DNA of 64,000 bases, taken from Gammaproteobacteria bacterium. Its GTDB lineage: Bacteria > Pseudomonadota > Gammaproteobacteria > Pseudomonadales > Cellvibrionaceae. The notes under the pieces were generated by a model. It was not told where the DNA came from. It was given only the letters and a program-made list of their open reading frames with translations, and searched no databases. Positions 1 to 9,690 of the stretch are shown piece by piece. Position 1 is the first letter of the stretch. Each line of letters opens with the position of its first letter. The DNA lies in the NCBI GenBank assembly GCA_021151835.1, contig JAGKWO010000005.1:62001-126000 (forward strand), read 5' to 3'. The position numbers were made by a program, and so were the translations under genes.

Positions 1-626
1 GCGAAAATTTCCAACTGCCGTTTTCCCATGATGAAGTTGTGCACGGCAAAGGCAGCATGATTAATAAAATGCCGGGCGACGATTGGCAGAAATTTGCTAA
101 CCTGCGTTTGCTTTACACCTATCTCTTCACCTACCCAGGCAGCAAATTATTATTCATGGGTAGTGAATTTGCACAGTGGAGCGAGTGGGCCCATGGTCGT
201 TCCCTTGATTGGCATTTGCTGGATTATGATCGCCACCAGGGCATTCACACCTTGATTAAAGATTTAAATCGTTGCTACACCAGCATGCCATCACTCTATC
301 AACGCAGTTTCCGTAGCGATGGTTTTGAATGGATTGATTGTCACGACAGCACCCAATCAATCGTTAGTTACATTCGTAAGAGTGATCACGATTTTTCAAT
401 TGTCATCCTGAATTTCACACCGGTGCCACGCACAGGTTACAGGATAGGTGTACCGGTAGCAGGCGCTTATCATGAAATCCTGAATTCGGATTCCTCTTTC
501 TATGGTGGCAGCAACCTTGGAAATGACAATCCGCTTTACACACAACCAGTGCCCTGGATGAACCACCAGCAATCACTGGAAATTAATTTGCCACCGCTTG
601 GTGCATTGATTTTAAAAATTTCCTGA
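1..626 (+). CDS. glgB: 1,4-alpha-glucan branching enzyme, 3' end only
   Basis: C-terminal 207 residues of the glycogen branching enzyme, cut by the window edge; the first whole codon is at position 3. The enzyme makes alpha-1,6 branches in glycogen in the cytoplasm. The fragment opens with the conserved GH13 block SHDEVVHGKGSM, whose aspartate belongs to the active site, followed by GSEFAQWSEW and the all-beta C-terminal domain found in GlgB. Full-length GlgB proteins are usually a little over 700 residues, so roughly the last quarter is here. The stop lies 22 bases before glgA, so the two genes are probably co-transcribed. Confidence 0.95.
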   Translation, partial: ENFQLPFSHDEVVHGKGSMINKMPGDDWQKFANLRLLYTYLFTYPGSKLLFMGSEFAQWSEWAHGRSLDWHLLDYDRHQGIHTLIKDLNRCYTSMPSLYQRSFRSDGFEWIDCHDSTQSIVSYIRKSDHDFSIVILNFTPVPRTGYRIGVPVAGAYHEILNSDSSFYGGSNLGNDNPLYTQPVPWMNHQQSLEINLPPLGALILKIS

Positions 627-648
627 TTAATTTAAAGAAGGATCACTT

Positions 649-2097
649 ATGCAGAAGATTTTATTTGCTACCAGTGAAGTTTATCCGTTGATTAAAACCG
701 GGGGGCTAGCTGACGTTACCGGCAGTTTACCCCGCGCACTGTTGAAGTTGGGTTACGACGTAAAGATTATCCTGCCGGCCTATCCGACAGTGCTGGAAAA
801 AGCCGCTGCAATTGGAATTAAACCAGTAGCGCAATTGGATATTGACGGAAACGCGGTAACGATTAAACAAACACGCCTGCCCGGAACAAAAGTTGTGGTG
901 TGGCTGGTTGATATCCCTGAATTTTCAGAGCGTGCGGGGAACCCTTATTGCGGTCCGGATGGAAATGATTGGTTCGATAACCACAAGCGCTTCTACATTT
1001 TTTCCAAAGTAGCGGAACTTATTGCGCTGAACCAGGCGAATCTGGAATGGCAGCCCGATGTGGTCCATTGTAATGATTGGCAGACCGGTTTGATTCCCGC
1101 GTTGCTGTCATTACACCCTAACCATCCAGCCACGGTATTTACTATTCATAATTTGGCTTATCGAGGTCTTTTTTCACACCAGGCATTTGCAGAATTAAAT
1201 TTACCGCAAGCGTTTTGGCATCACGAACGGCTGGAATTTTATGGCCAGATGTCGTTCATTAAAGGTGGCATCGCATTTTCCGATTATGTGACTACTGTTA
1301 GTCCCAGTTATGCGCGTGAAATCCAGAAGCCCGAATTTGGTTATGGCCTGGATGGATTGTTGCGCTACCGTAGTGATTCCCTCGTGGGTATTTTGAATGG
1401 TATTGATTGCGACGAATGGAATCCCGGGACAGACCCCCATCTTACGGCGACTTACAATCGACGCACATTAGGCAACAAGCGTAAAAATAAAAACGCATTG
1501 CAGGAACTGATGGGACTTGAGGTTAATGATGATAAACCGCTATTGGGATTCATTGGCCGTCTCGTCGATCAAAAAGGTGTTGATTTGATTCTGTCGCAAA
1601 TGAACCGCCTGCTGACATCAGATTACCAATTGGTCATTCTGGGTAGCGGTTTTCCGCATTATGAGCAGACGCTGCGTAATATTGCTGAACAAAATCCAAA
1701 AAAAGTAGCTGTTAATTTAGGTTATGACGAAGCCCTGGCTCATCAAATTGAAGCGGGTTCCGATATTTTCCTGATGCCTTCAATTTTTGAGCCCTGTGGT
1801 TTGAACCAAATGTACAGCCTTCGTTATGGCACCTTGCCAGTCGTTCATGCGGTGGGCGGGCTACGAGATACGGTCACTGAACAACCGCTCGATGATATTG
1901 ATGACCGGGCAAATGGATTTGTTTTCCATCAGGCTGACGGCACTGAGTTATTCGCGGTTATCGAACGTGCAACAACTGCATATAAACAGGCTGATATATG
2001 GAAAAAATTACAAATCAATGCAATGAGCCGGGATTTTTCCTGGGAGCAAAGTGCTAAACAATATGCCGATATTTATTCGCGGGTATTGAAAGGCTAG
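649..2097 (+). CDS. glgA: Glycogen synthase (ADP-glucose type)
   Basis: A 482-residue GT5 glycosyltransferase that extends alpha-1,4-glucan from ADP-glucose. The N-terminal KTGGLADV motif (residues 17-24) is the classical ADP-glucose/glucan binding loop, and the C-terminal EPCGLNQMYSLRYG block carries the conserved catalytic glutamate. Length matches the bacterial family (about 480). The start is preceded by AAGGA eight bases upstream. It follows glgB by 22 bases, so both enzymes of glycogen polymerisation are made together. Two hairpins follow the stop. Confidence 0.96.
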   Translation: MQKILFATSEVYPLIKTGGLADVTGSLPRALLKLGYDVKIILPAYPTVLEKAAAIGIKPVAQLDIDGNAVTIKQTRLPGTKVVVWLVDIPEFSERAGNPYCGPDGNDWFDNHKRFYIFSKVAELIALNQANLEWQPDVVHCNDWQTGLIPALLSLHPNHPATVFTIHNLAYRGLFSHQAFAELNLPQAFWHHERLEFYGQMSFIKGGIAFSDYVTTVSPSYAREIQKPEFGYGLDGLLRYRSDSLVGILNGIDCDEWNPGTDPHLTATYNRRTLGNKRKNKNALQELMGLEVNDDKPLLGFIGRLVDQKGVDLILSQMNRLLTSDYQLVILGSGFPHYEQTLRNIAEQNPKKVAVNLGYDEALAHQIEAGSDIFLMPSIFEPCGLNQMYSLRYGTLPVVHAVGGLRDTVTEQPLDDIDDRANGFVFHQADGTELFAVIERATTAYKQADIWKKLQINAMSRDFSWEQSAKQYADIYSRVLKG

Positions 2098-2111
2098 CTC
2101 ATGCCCTATTG

Positions 2112-2147
2112 ACCAAAACGGCGAGCATTAAACCTCGCCGTTTTGGT
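2112..2147. repeat. Perfect 14-bp stem hairpin after glgA
   Basis: Arms at 2112-2125 and 2134-2147 are perfect inverted copies (ACCAAAACGGCGAG and its complement) around an 8-base loop. There is no T tract after the plus-strand arm, so it is not a typical intrinsic terminator. It may stabilise the 3' end of the glg transcript or be a dispersed palindrome. Confidence 0.6.
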
Positions 2148-2214
2148 GCCTTGGGGAATTGGTGTTCCTTGCTCCGACTCGTGCGCCGCGCAAAATGCCC
2201 CCCTGATTTTAAAT

Positions 2215-2245
2215 AAAAAAAACGAGCCAGTAGGCTCGTTTTTTT
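2215..2245. terminator. Bidirectional terminator between glgA and the peptide-transport operon
   Basis: Stem AACGAGCC (2221-2228) and GGCTCGTT (2233-2240) with loop AGTA, flanked by an A run on one side and a T run on the other. It can end both the convergent glgBA transcript and the minus-strand transporter operon, whose last stop is at 2259. Confidence 0.85.
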
Positions 2246-2258
2246 CTCGCAACTTGTA

Positions 2259-3875
2259 CTATAGCTTGGGAATAGCCGCTAATAATTGCCGCGTATAGGG
2301 TTGTTTTGGCGCCGCAAATAATTCTTCCGTGCTGCCCTCCTCTACCAGCTTACCTTTTTGCATGACCACCACGCGATCACACAAATAGCGCACCACCGAC
2401 ATATCATGGGATATAAATAACATTGTTAATTTATGCTTCTCGGTCAGCTTTAATAGCAGCGCCAGAATCTGCGCGCGAATAGTAACGTCCAACGCCGAAA
2501 CAGGTTCGTCTGCGATAATTAATTTTGGTTTCAGCGCGATCGCACGTGCAATCGCTATACGTTGACGTTGGCCGCCCGAAAATTCATGCGGGTACTTACG
2601 AATAAAACGGCGATCCAGGCCAACATCATCCATCAATTGGTTCACTTGCTCCAATACGTTGGTTTTAGTAGCCAGCCCGTGAACCAACAGCGGTTCGGCA
2701 AGAGTATCGAACACTGTCATCCGTGGGTTTAACGACGCATAAGGATCCTGAAAAATCATTTGAAAATCGCGGCGCGCATTTTTTAAATTATCGCCACTTA
2801 ACACTGACAAATCCTTACCGTTAAAGATAATATTGCCTGACTGTGAATCAATCAGGCGAACGATGCTTCTTCCCAACGTTGACTTACCCGAACCAGACTC
2901 ACCAACCAACCCCAGAACTTCTCCTTCATAAATGTTGATGGAAACTTCATCCACACCTTTAACAAGATTTTTAATTTTCCTGAATATAGTTCCACTGTAT
3001 TGAGGAAATCCAACGTGAAGTTTTTGTACCTCCAGAAGCGGTGGTCGGGAGCGATCCACAGCGTGCTCGGTAGCTGGTTTGGCTGTTGTTAACACAGCAT
3101 TGAGCAATTTTTGCGTATAGGGCTGGGTGGGATTTTTGAAGATACGTTGAGTATCGCCTTCTTCTACCAATCGACCTTTTTCCATAACCAACACATGATC
3201 TGCCATTTGCGCGGCCACACCTAAATCATGGGTAATAAAAATAACCGTTAGCTGGCGCTTTTTTTGCAAATCCTTTATCAAACTTAATATCTGCGCTTGA
3301 ACAGTCACATCGAGGGCAGTAGTTGGTTCATCGGCAATTAATAATTCGGGCTCGGCAAGCAATGCCATTGCAATCATTACGCGCTGGCGCATACCGCCGG
3401 AAAATTGATGGGGATATTGATCAATACGTTCCGCCGCATTATGAATTCCCACTTCAACCAGGGCATCAATTGCCTTTGTACGCGCTTGTTGTTTACTGAT
3501 GCCATTGTGGACAATCAAGACTTCCGTTAATTGGTCGACGATTCGCATATAGGGATTCAGGCTGGTCATCGGGTCCTGAAAAATCATTGCTATTTTACTG
3601 GCGCGAATATTACGCATTTCTTTTTCAGGCAAGCCAAGTAAATCCTGCCCATGAAATAATGCACGCCCGGATTCAATTTTGCCGGGAGGCATGGGAATAA
3701 GCCCCAGTAAACTATAGCAAGCAACCGATTTTCCCGAGCCGGATTCCCCAACGATTCCCAGTACTTCACCTTTATTAAGGGAAAAATTTAAATTCTCCAC
3801 GGCAACGGTTTGGCCGTTACGAGTATTAAATACAACGCGTAAATTTTCTACGGATAATAATGTTTGGCCGGACAT
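2259..3875 (-). CDS. Fused two-domain oligopeptide ABC transporter ATPase (OppD-OppF type)
   Basis: A 538-residue cytoplasmic ATPase that powers peptide import. Two complete nucleotide-binding domains sit in tandem. The first has Walker A GESGSGKS at residues 43-50, signature FSGGMRQR at 158-165 and Walker B LLIADEP near 178. The second has Walker A at 325-332, signature FSGGQRQR at 432-439 and Walker B LIIADEP near 452. Each ends with the C-terminal PYT segment typical of OppD/DppD-type ATPases. Oligopeptide importers usually have two separate ATPases; here they are fused, as in YejF. The gene lies two bases after the permease gene and is the last of its operon. Confidence 0.93.
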   Translation of the reverse strand: MSGQTLLSVENLRVVFNTRNGQTVAVENLNFSLNKGEVLGIVGESGSGKSVACYSLLGLIPMPPGKIESGRALFHGQDLLGLPEKEMRNIRASKIAMIFQDPMTSLNPYMRIVDQLTEVLIVHNGISKQQARTKAIDALVEVGIHNAAERIDQYPHQFSGGMRQRVMIAMALLAEPELLIADEPTTALDVTVQAQILSLIKDLQKKRQLTVIFITHDLGVAAQMADHVLVMEKGRLVEEGDTQRIFKNPTQPYTQKLLNAVLTTAKPATEHAVDRSRPPLLEVQKLHVGFPQYSGTIFRKIKNLVKGVDEVSINIYEGEVLGLVGESGSGKSTLGRSIVRLIDSQSGNIIFNGKDLSVLSGDNLKNARRDFQMIFQDPYASLNPRMTVFDTLAEPLLVHGLATKTNVLEQVNQLMDDVGLDRRFIRKYPHEFSGGQRQRIAIARAIALKPKLIIADEPVSALDVTIRAQILALLLKLTEKHKLTMLFISHDMSVVRYLCDRVVVMQKGKLVEEGSTEELFAAPKQPYTRQLLAAIPKL

Positions 3876-3877
3876 GA

Positions 3878-4768
3878 TTAATCCTTGGAAGCTCGTGGGT
3901 CTAAAGCATCGCGCAAGCCATCACCCAGGAAATTAAGGGAAAAAAGTGTGAGGGTTAATACTAAACCCGGGAAAAATAGCAACCAGACATATTCTTCCAT
4001 TACCTCCACGCCACTGGAAATCAACGAGCCCCATGAGCTTGCGGGTGGTTGTATTCCCAAGCCTAAAAAACTTAAAAAAGACTCAAGTAAAATAACACTG
4101 GGAATCGTGAGTGTTGTATAAACAATAACTGGCCCTAAAACATTAGGAATCAAGTGGCGTGAAATAATTCGCCAGGGTGATAACCCCATTGAAATTGCAG
4201 CTTCAACATATTCCTGTTTTTTTATGGTTAATACCTGGCCGCGAACGATACGGGCCATGGTAAGCCATTCAACTGCACCTATTGCCAGAAAGAGCAATAA
4301 CAAACTGCTGCCAAAAACGACAGTGAGCAAAATAATAAAAATAGTGAATGGCAAAGCATACAGGGCATCGACAATCCGCATCATCAACGCATCGGTTCTT
4401 CCGCCAACAAATCCGGCAATCGCGCCCCACAATACACCAATGGTCAATGCAACTGCGGTCGCGATAAATCCTACGGCGAGCGAAATACGACTGCCATACA
4501 TAATGCGAGTCAATTGATCGCGTCCCAGAATATCGGTCCCCAACCAATGTTGTGCTGATGGGGGCGATGCACCGAGTTCAAGATTTTGTTCTTCGTAGGA
4601 ATAAGGAGCAATCCATGGTGTTAACACAGCGATAATAATCAGGCCGATTAAAAAATAGAGGCCTGTCATCGCCATTTTATTTTTGCGTAACCGCGCGAGC
4701 GCATCCTGTGTTAATGATCGGCCCTTTTCCAACCGGGCAAGTTCGGGAATATTAATAACGTCAGACAT
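3878..4768 (-). CDS. Oligopeptide ABC transporter permease, OppC type
   Basis: A 296-residue inner-membrane permease with a cytoplasmic N-terminal tail (about residues 1-33) and six hydrophobic segments. The binding-protein-dependent transport (EAA) loop is at about 187-210, reading YVEAAISMGLSPWR followed by HLIPN; this loop contacts the ATPase. Length and the N-terminal OppC-like segment fit OppC/DppC. Three bases separate it from the OppB-type permease gene and two from the ATPase gene, which implies translational coupling. Confidence 0.93.
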   Translation of the reverse strand: MSDVINIPELARLEKGRSLTQDALARLRKNKMAMTGLYFLIGLIIIAVLTPWIAPYSYEEQNLELGASPPSAQHWLGTDILGRDQLTRIMYGSRISLAVGFIATAVALTIGVLWGAIAGFVGGRTDALMMRIVDALYALPFTIFIILLTVVFGSSLLLLFLAIGAVEWLTMARIVRGQVLTIKKQEYVEAAISMGLSPWRIISRHLIPNVLGPVIVYTTLTIPSVILLESFLSFLGLGIQPPASSWGSLISSGVEVMEEYVWLLFFPGLVLTLTLFSLNFLGDGLRDALDPRASKD

Positions 4769-4771
4769 GGT

Positions 4772-5707
4772 TTATCCCCTTGTTTCCAATTCCTGGTGCA
4801 GTTTTGGATTCAACCAAACCAGTATGATGTCGGCCAGCAAATTGAATAGGATGATTAAAAACGCAAAGAAAATAGTGCATCCCAGGATCATGGTGTAATC
4901 ACGGTTAAATGCCGCTGTCACATAGAAGCGCCCCAAGCCCGGAATTTGAAAAATAGATTCGACAACAAATGATCCCGCCAATAAACCTGCTATTGCCGGG
5001 CCGAGAAACGAAATTACCGGGGTAATACCACCGCGCAGTGCATGTACAAATATAATACGCGTTGTTGATAAACCTTTTGCACGCGCCGTGCGAATATAAT
5101 CTTGCGAGAGAATATCAAGCATGCCACCGCGACTAATACGTGCTATGTAAGCGGCATAGACCGAACCCAGCGTGATTGAGGGAAGTATTTTGTCGCCAGG
5201 TATTTGGCCCCAGCCCGCAACCGGCAACCAACCAAGCCAGATACCAAACACCAGCAATAAAATTGGCCCCAATACAAATGTTGGCATGCATATTCCAATC
5301 ATTGCCGCTGACATGGGAATATAATCTTGCAGGGTATTTGATTTTAGCGATGCAATAATTCCTGCGGTCAAACCGGTTATCAATGCAAAAATCAATGCAT
5401 AAAAAGAGAGTTCCAGTGTTGCCGGAAGACCAGCTGCAATAAGATCATTTACGGTATGGCTGGGATATTTAAATGATGGCCCCAAATCGCCCTGAACTAC
5501 ATTCGCCATATAGTCCAGGAATTGTTTCCATAGTGGATCATCAAGATGATAACGCTCATTTAATGCCTTGATGACTTCAGGTGGAACATTTCTGTCCTCA
5601 TCAAACGGCCCACCCGGAGCAGAACGAATCATAATAAATGTGACCAATGCGACTATGAATAGCACCGGCAATGCCTGTAATACGCGTTGAAAAATAAACT
5701 TTAACAT
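4772..5707 (-). CDS. Oligopeptide ABC transporter permease, OppB type
   Basis: A 311-residue inner-membrane permease. It opens with the OppB-type sequence (FIFQRVLQALPVLFIVALVT), has a periplasmic loop carrying RSAPGGPFD, and contains the EAA-like loop DYIRTARAKGLSTTRI before the last membrane segments. It pairs with the OppC-type permease to form the peptide channel. The spacing on both sides is 3-5 bases, so the three transport genes form one tight unit with the binding protein. Confidence 0.93.
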   Translation of the reverse strand: MLKFIFQRVLQALPVLFIVALVTFIMIRSAPGGPFDEDRNVPPEVIKALNERYHLDDPLWKQFLDYMANVVQGDLGPSFKYPSHTVNDLIAAGLPATLELSFYALIFALITGLTAGIIASLKSNTLQDYIPMSAAMIGICMPTFVLGPILLLVFGIWLGWLPVAGWGQIPGDKILPSITLGSVYAAYIARISRGGMLDILSQDYIRTARAKGLSTTRIIFVHALRGGITPVISFLGPAIAGLLAGSFVVESIFQIPGLGRFYVTAAFNRDYTMILGCTIFFAFLIILFNLLADIILVWLNPKLHQELETRG

Positions 5708-5712
5708 TCGAG

Positions 5713-7323
5713 CTATTTCTCCAGATAGACGCGATTATATGAATAATAATCCATAGCATTGTCATGCCAATTTTTTACGGATGTGGATACAAGGCGATTC
5801 CAGTGATAGGTGTAGAGCGGCATAATTGGTACTTCATCAACAAGGATTTGATCCGCGCGTTGAAATAACGCCATTCGTTGGCCAACATCGGTTTCGAGTG
5901 CAGACTTGCGCATGAGTTCATCGTATTCCTGGTTTGAGAATCCGGTTTTATTATTTCCGTTGCCAGTGGTAAACATTTCCAAAAAAGTAAATGGATCAAG
6001 ATAATCGCCGACCCAGGACGCCCTATCAATTTCATAAGCCATTTGGCGTTCACGATCCAGGAACACTTTCCATTCCATATTTTCCAGTCCAATCTCTATT
6101 CCTAATTCCTTTTTCCACATTTGTTGGATCGCTACCGCAATATTTCGATGTTCATCAGTCGTATTAAATGCAATGGTTAACTTGGGGAACCCTTTACCCT
6201 CCGGAAAACCTGCTTCCGCTAGCAGTTTCCTCGCGAGTGTGGGGTCATAAGGCATTTTGGCTTCAGGTACATAGGAATTTGGATCTGGCGGCGTCAATGC
6301 ATACGCGGGCTTCTGTCCGAACTTGGTAACATACTCAACAATTTGTTGCCGGTTAATACTGTAAGCCAGTGCTTTACGTACACGTAAATCGTCAAGTGGT
6401 TTAATTGTGGTGTTAAAACGATAGAAATAAGTAGCAAAATTGGGGAAGGAACGCAGTACATCACTTTTTTGGGTTTTATAAAATTCAAGCTTATCGCGTG
6501 GCAAATAATAAGTCATATGCAATTGCCCGGCGCGAAACATCCGTTCCTCTACAGTAGATTTTTGAATCGGGTAGAAACGTATTTCATTTAATTTAATATT
6601 GGCTGCATCCCAATAATACGGATTACGCTTAAGCGCTATGTGTTTTGTCGGAATCCACTCGTAGGGAATAAATGGACCATTTCCAACAAAATTCTCGGGT
6701 CGAGTCCATTTTGTTCCCCGCTCATCCAGCGCGCCAAAGCGCTCAATAGTAGGAATATGTAAAGCAAACGCACTGTGGTGTGAAAGCAGCTGCAAAAAAT
6801 AAGGTGTTGGCGATATCAGTTCGACATCCAATATTTTGCGATCAATTGCTTTAACACCCACCTCGTCAAAACCGATTTTCCCATCGTAAAAGGCTTCAGC
6901 ATTCTTGATAACAAACAGTGATGTTGCGTATTGATTTCCAAGGCCTGGAAGAAAACTTCTTTTCCACGATTGGACAAAATCATCTGCCGTTAAATCATCT
7001 CCGTTGGACCACTTAGCGTTAGCACGAATGTAAAACTTATACCTTTTTCCATCCTCGGAAATTTCCCAGCGCTCGGCAACACCGGGAATAACTTCTAGCG
7101 TTTGTGGGTCTCGTGAAACCAGCCCCTCGAAAAGTGCGCGCTGGATGCGCCATTCTGGCATTCCTGTTGTGGTTTGCGGATCAAAATCCGAAATTTCATC
7201 ACCATTAGCTACATACAAAATTTGTTTTTCATTACCGATGTCAACAAGTTTTTGCGATTTGCCACAACCAGTTAAAAATCCGGCAACAATAATGCAATAC
7301 GTTATCCAGCGAATCATGAACAT
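5713..7323 (-). CDS. Peptide-binding lipoprotein of an ABC importer (OppA/DppA family)
   Basis: A 536-residue solute-binding protein of the SBP_bac_5 family. The signal peptide ends in lipobox LTGC with the acylated cysteine at residue 20. Family landmarks include the N-terminal segment DFDPQTTTGMPEWRIQRALF, then EGLVSRDP and VRKALAYSINRQQIVE. It should deliver oligopeptides to the permeases encoded 5 bases downstream. ATG codons at residues 1 and 3 are both possible starts; neither has a strong ribosome binding site. The M3 peptidase gene ends 27 bases upstream, so uptake and peptide cleavage are probably co-expressed. Confidence 0.92.
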   Translation of the reverse strand: MFMIRWITYCIIVAGFLTGCGKSQKLVDIGNEKQILYVANGDEISDFDPQTTTGMPEWRIQRALFEGLVSRDPQTLEVIPGVAERWEISEDGKRYKFYIRANAKWSNGDDLTADDFVQSWKRSFLPGLGNQYATSLFVIKNAEAFYDGKIGFDEVGVKAIDRKILDVELISPTPYFLQLLSHHSAFALHIPTIERFGALDERGTKWTRPENFVGNGPFIPYEWIPTKHIALKRNPYYWDAANIKLNEIRFYPIQKSTVEERMFRAGQLHMTYYLPRDKLEFYKTQKSDVLRSFPNFATYFYRFNTTIKPLDDLRVRKALAYSINRQQIVEYVTKFGQKPAYALTPPDPNSYVPEAKMPYDPTLARKLLAEAGFPEGKGFPKLTIAFNTTDEHRNIAVAIQQMWKKELGIEIGLENMEWKVFLDRERQMAYEIDRASWVGDYLDPFTFLEMFTTGNGNNKTGFSNQEYDELMRKSALETDVGQRMALFQRADQILVDEVPIMPLYTYHWNRLVSTSVKNWHDNAMDYYSYNRVYLEK

Positions 7324-7350
7324 AAAAATAACTCTGTTAGAAGTGGATAA

Positions 7351-9420
7351 TTATTGTTTTGATAAATCTTTTGCAAAAGCTTCAAAATTGTATGGCCGCC
7401 CCAAAAAATCCTCGACCAATTGAGCTGCATCCTTTTTACCACCTGGAGCTAAAACAGTTTCACGGTAATGATTGGCAAGATCGCTGTTGCGCAACCCCTT
7501 CTTTAGAAATTCGCTATGCATATCAGCAGCGATAACCAAAGACCACATATAGGTGTAATAAAGCGATGAGTAACCATTCAGGTGGCCAAAGCTGGCATAA
7601 AAGTAAGTGTCGTTCACATAACCAAAAGGTGAATAGTTAGCCTGGATCTCCGCCATTTTCTTATCGATTTCCAGTAGCGCCGGATCCTGATTATAAAACC
7701 CTAACGATAGTGCCGCGTAAAAGAGTTGATGCTTTGTCCACAACGCTTTACCAAAATCCCTGGCTTTCACCATTTTCTTAACTAATTCAGGAGGAATCAC
7801 CTCGCCTTTTTCATTGCGGGCAAAGGTAGCCAGGGTTGTTGCGTCCCACACCCACTCTTCCAGCATTTGGGAAGGCGCCTCAACAAAATCCAATTCAGTT
7901 TTGGTTCCGGAGAAATAAACCCAGCGCTGATCCACCCCGGCAAAAAGATCGTGCATCAAGTGCCCGAACTCATGCAAAAATGTTTCTACATCCGTATGTT
8001 CCATCAACGTATTAGGGAAATTGCAAATCAATGCGGCTTCGGGGAGTTGCACATCCTTCAATCCACTGACTATAGAAAATTGCGCAGCATGCTGGTACTT
8101 CCCTTCACGCGGGTGCATATCCAGATAGAAGCGACCTATAACTTTGCCTTTTTCAACTACTTCGTAAGCATTGACGGATTCGTGCCACACCGGCGTATTC
8201 CATGGACGAATGGTCACACCAAACATGGTTTCTGTCAGATCAAAAATTCCTTCACGTACATTGTCGTAATGAAAGTATTTGCGCACTTCTTGCGAGTTGA
8301 CATCATATTTTTCTTTTTTAACCAGATGTTCGATGTAGAGTTTTTGCCAATCAGCGACTTTTTTTGCGGAAGGATCAATTTTTTGTAAGCGTTTTAACAG
8401 CTCGTTGTATTCAGTTTCGGCGCGCGGGTTTGCCAACTGCGAAACTTTATCAATGAATGATTGCGCATTCGCAGGGCTTTTAATCATTTTATCTTCGGTG
8501 ATGTATTCCGAGAAATTCTTATATCCCAATAAGCGAGCAAGTTCATAGCGTTTGGTGAGCAGTTGTTGTAATACTTGTTTATTTTCGGGATAGGCTTGCT
8601 GCCTGAAAAGCACATAGAATTTTTTACGTAACTCGTCATTTTCGGCGAATTGCATAAACGGAAAATAATCAGGGTATGCGGTGGTCAGTATTATTTTTCC
8701 CTGCTCATCCGGCTTGTGTGCATCGATATAATCTTGCGGCAATCCTTTTAAATCCGCGCTGGAATCAAGAATTAATTGCCGTGAACCGTCGCGAATATTT
8801 TTATCAAATTGCTGGCCAATCAGATTAATTTCTTCATTTAATGATTTTATCCGTGCGCGGGTTGCATCATCTTTATCGACACCCGATCGTTTGTAATCGC
8901 GCAACATATGCTCTACAAAACGATGGTCTTCCTGATCCAATGTGGCGAGATCAATATTGGCTATCTGATTATAGAGCGGGCGCGATAGGCTGATCTCACT
9001 GATAAGCGAAACCAGGTTTTGCTCGCATTGCTCTGCCGCCGCACGTATTTCCGGTTGAGGATGTACGTTTGCATACAGGCCTGCAAGATTCATTTGCTTG
9101 TCCAGGATAATATCCAGACGATTAATATCATCCAGCAGATTAGCGGTACGGAACTTTTTACCTGGCGTTGATAACTCTTGCAGTAACCCTAATGCCTTTT
9201 CATAGTCACCCTGGCAGCCAAGCAAATAGGTCTTTGCTGCACCGTCTGCCGGTATTGACCATGTTGTTTTAGATGTCGCCGCCAGGCTCGCTTGCGTCGA
9301 TTTGGAGGGGGCAATTGAGGAGCAACCACTAATGAAACCGCCAAGCAGCACCAAAAGGAATAATTTATTCGTCGGTAAACGCTTATAGAAAGATTTTTTC
9401 GATTCCAAAAGTGACTTCAT
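7351..9420 (-). CDS. M3-family zinc metallopeptidase, predicted lipoprotein
   Basis: A thimet-oligopeptidase-like (M3) enzyme of 689 residues from the chosen start. The zinc motif HEFGH is at residues 483-487 in the context VETFLHEFGHLMHDLF. The frame is open upstream to 9507, but ATG at 9420 gives a clean lipoprotein signal (LFLLVLLGGFISGC) and follows a run of G residues that can act as ribosome binding site. The protein should be anchored in the envelope and cleave short peptides. It is the first gene of an operon with a complete oligopeptide importer, which suggests periplasmic trimming of peptides before or during uptake. The preferred substrate cannot be read from the sequence. Confidence 0.9.
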   Translation of the reverse strand: MKSLLESKKSFYKRLPTNKLFLLVLLGGFISGCSSIAPSKSTQASLAATSKTTWSIPADGAAKTYLLGCQGDYEKALGLLQELSTPGKKFRTANLLDDINRLDIILDKQMNLAGLYANVHPQPEIRAAAEQCEQNLVSLISEISLSRPLYNQIANIDLATLDQEDHRFVEHMLRDYKRSGVDKDDATRARIKSLNEEINLIGQQFDKNIRDGSRQLILDSSADLKGLPQDYIDAHKPDEQGKIILTTAYPDYFPFMQFAENDELRKKFYVLFRQQAYPENKQVLQQLLTKRYELARLLGYKNFSEYITEDKMIKSPANAQSFIDKVSQLANPRAETEYNELLKRLQKIDPSAKKVADWQKLYIEHLVKKEKYDVNSQEVRKYFHYDNVREGIFDLTETMFGVTIRPWNTPVWHESVNAYEVVEKGKVIGRFYLDMHPREGKYQHAAQFSIVSGLKDVQLPEAALICNFPNTLMEHTDVETFLHEFGHLMHDLFAGVDQRWVYFSGTKTELDFVEAPSQMLEEWVWDATTLATFARNEKGEVIPPELVKKMVKARDFGKALWTKHQLFYAALSLGFYNQDPALLEIDKKMAEIQANYSPFGYVNDTYFYASFGHLNGYSSLYYTYMWSLVIAADMHSEFLKKGLRNSDLANHYRETVLAPGGKKDAAQLVEDFLGRPYNFEAFAKDLSKQ

Positions 9421-9690
9421 AGCCCCCCCATTTCTGGCTTGTGATTCATTGGTCGCTGCGCGAGCATCACGCGGTGTCGGGGCATGGTAGTACAGTTTGC
9501 GACACAAACAAAGAGGGTAAAAACGCTTAAGGAATAAGGACTTATGTGATATCCGCCACGTTTTTCCGGGGTTTGGATGGGTTAACCATCTACGCAGCCG
9601 GTCAGAATGCAGAGTTTCCCAACAATTTTACGGATTGCTGCTAAGCTTCAGATAAATCCCCGGATAACGCCTTATAACAAGATCTGAACT

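Noticed and set aside
7867..8388. 173-codon plus-strand ORF inside the M3 peptidase gene
   Set aside because: It is antisense to the zinc-site region, whose protein motifs are clear.
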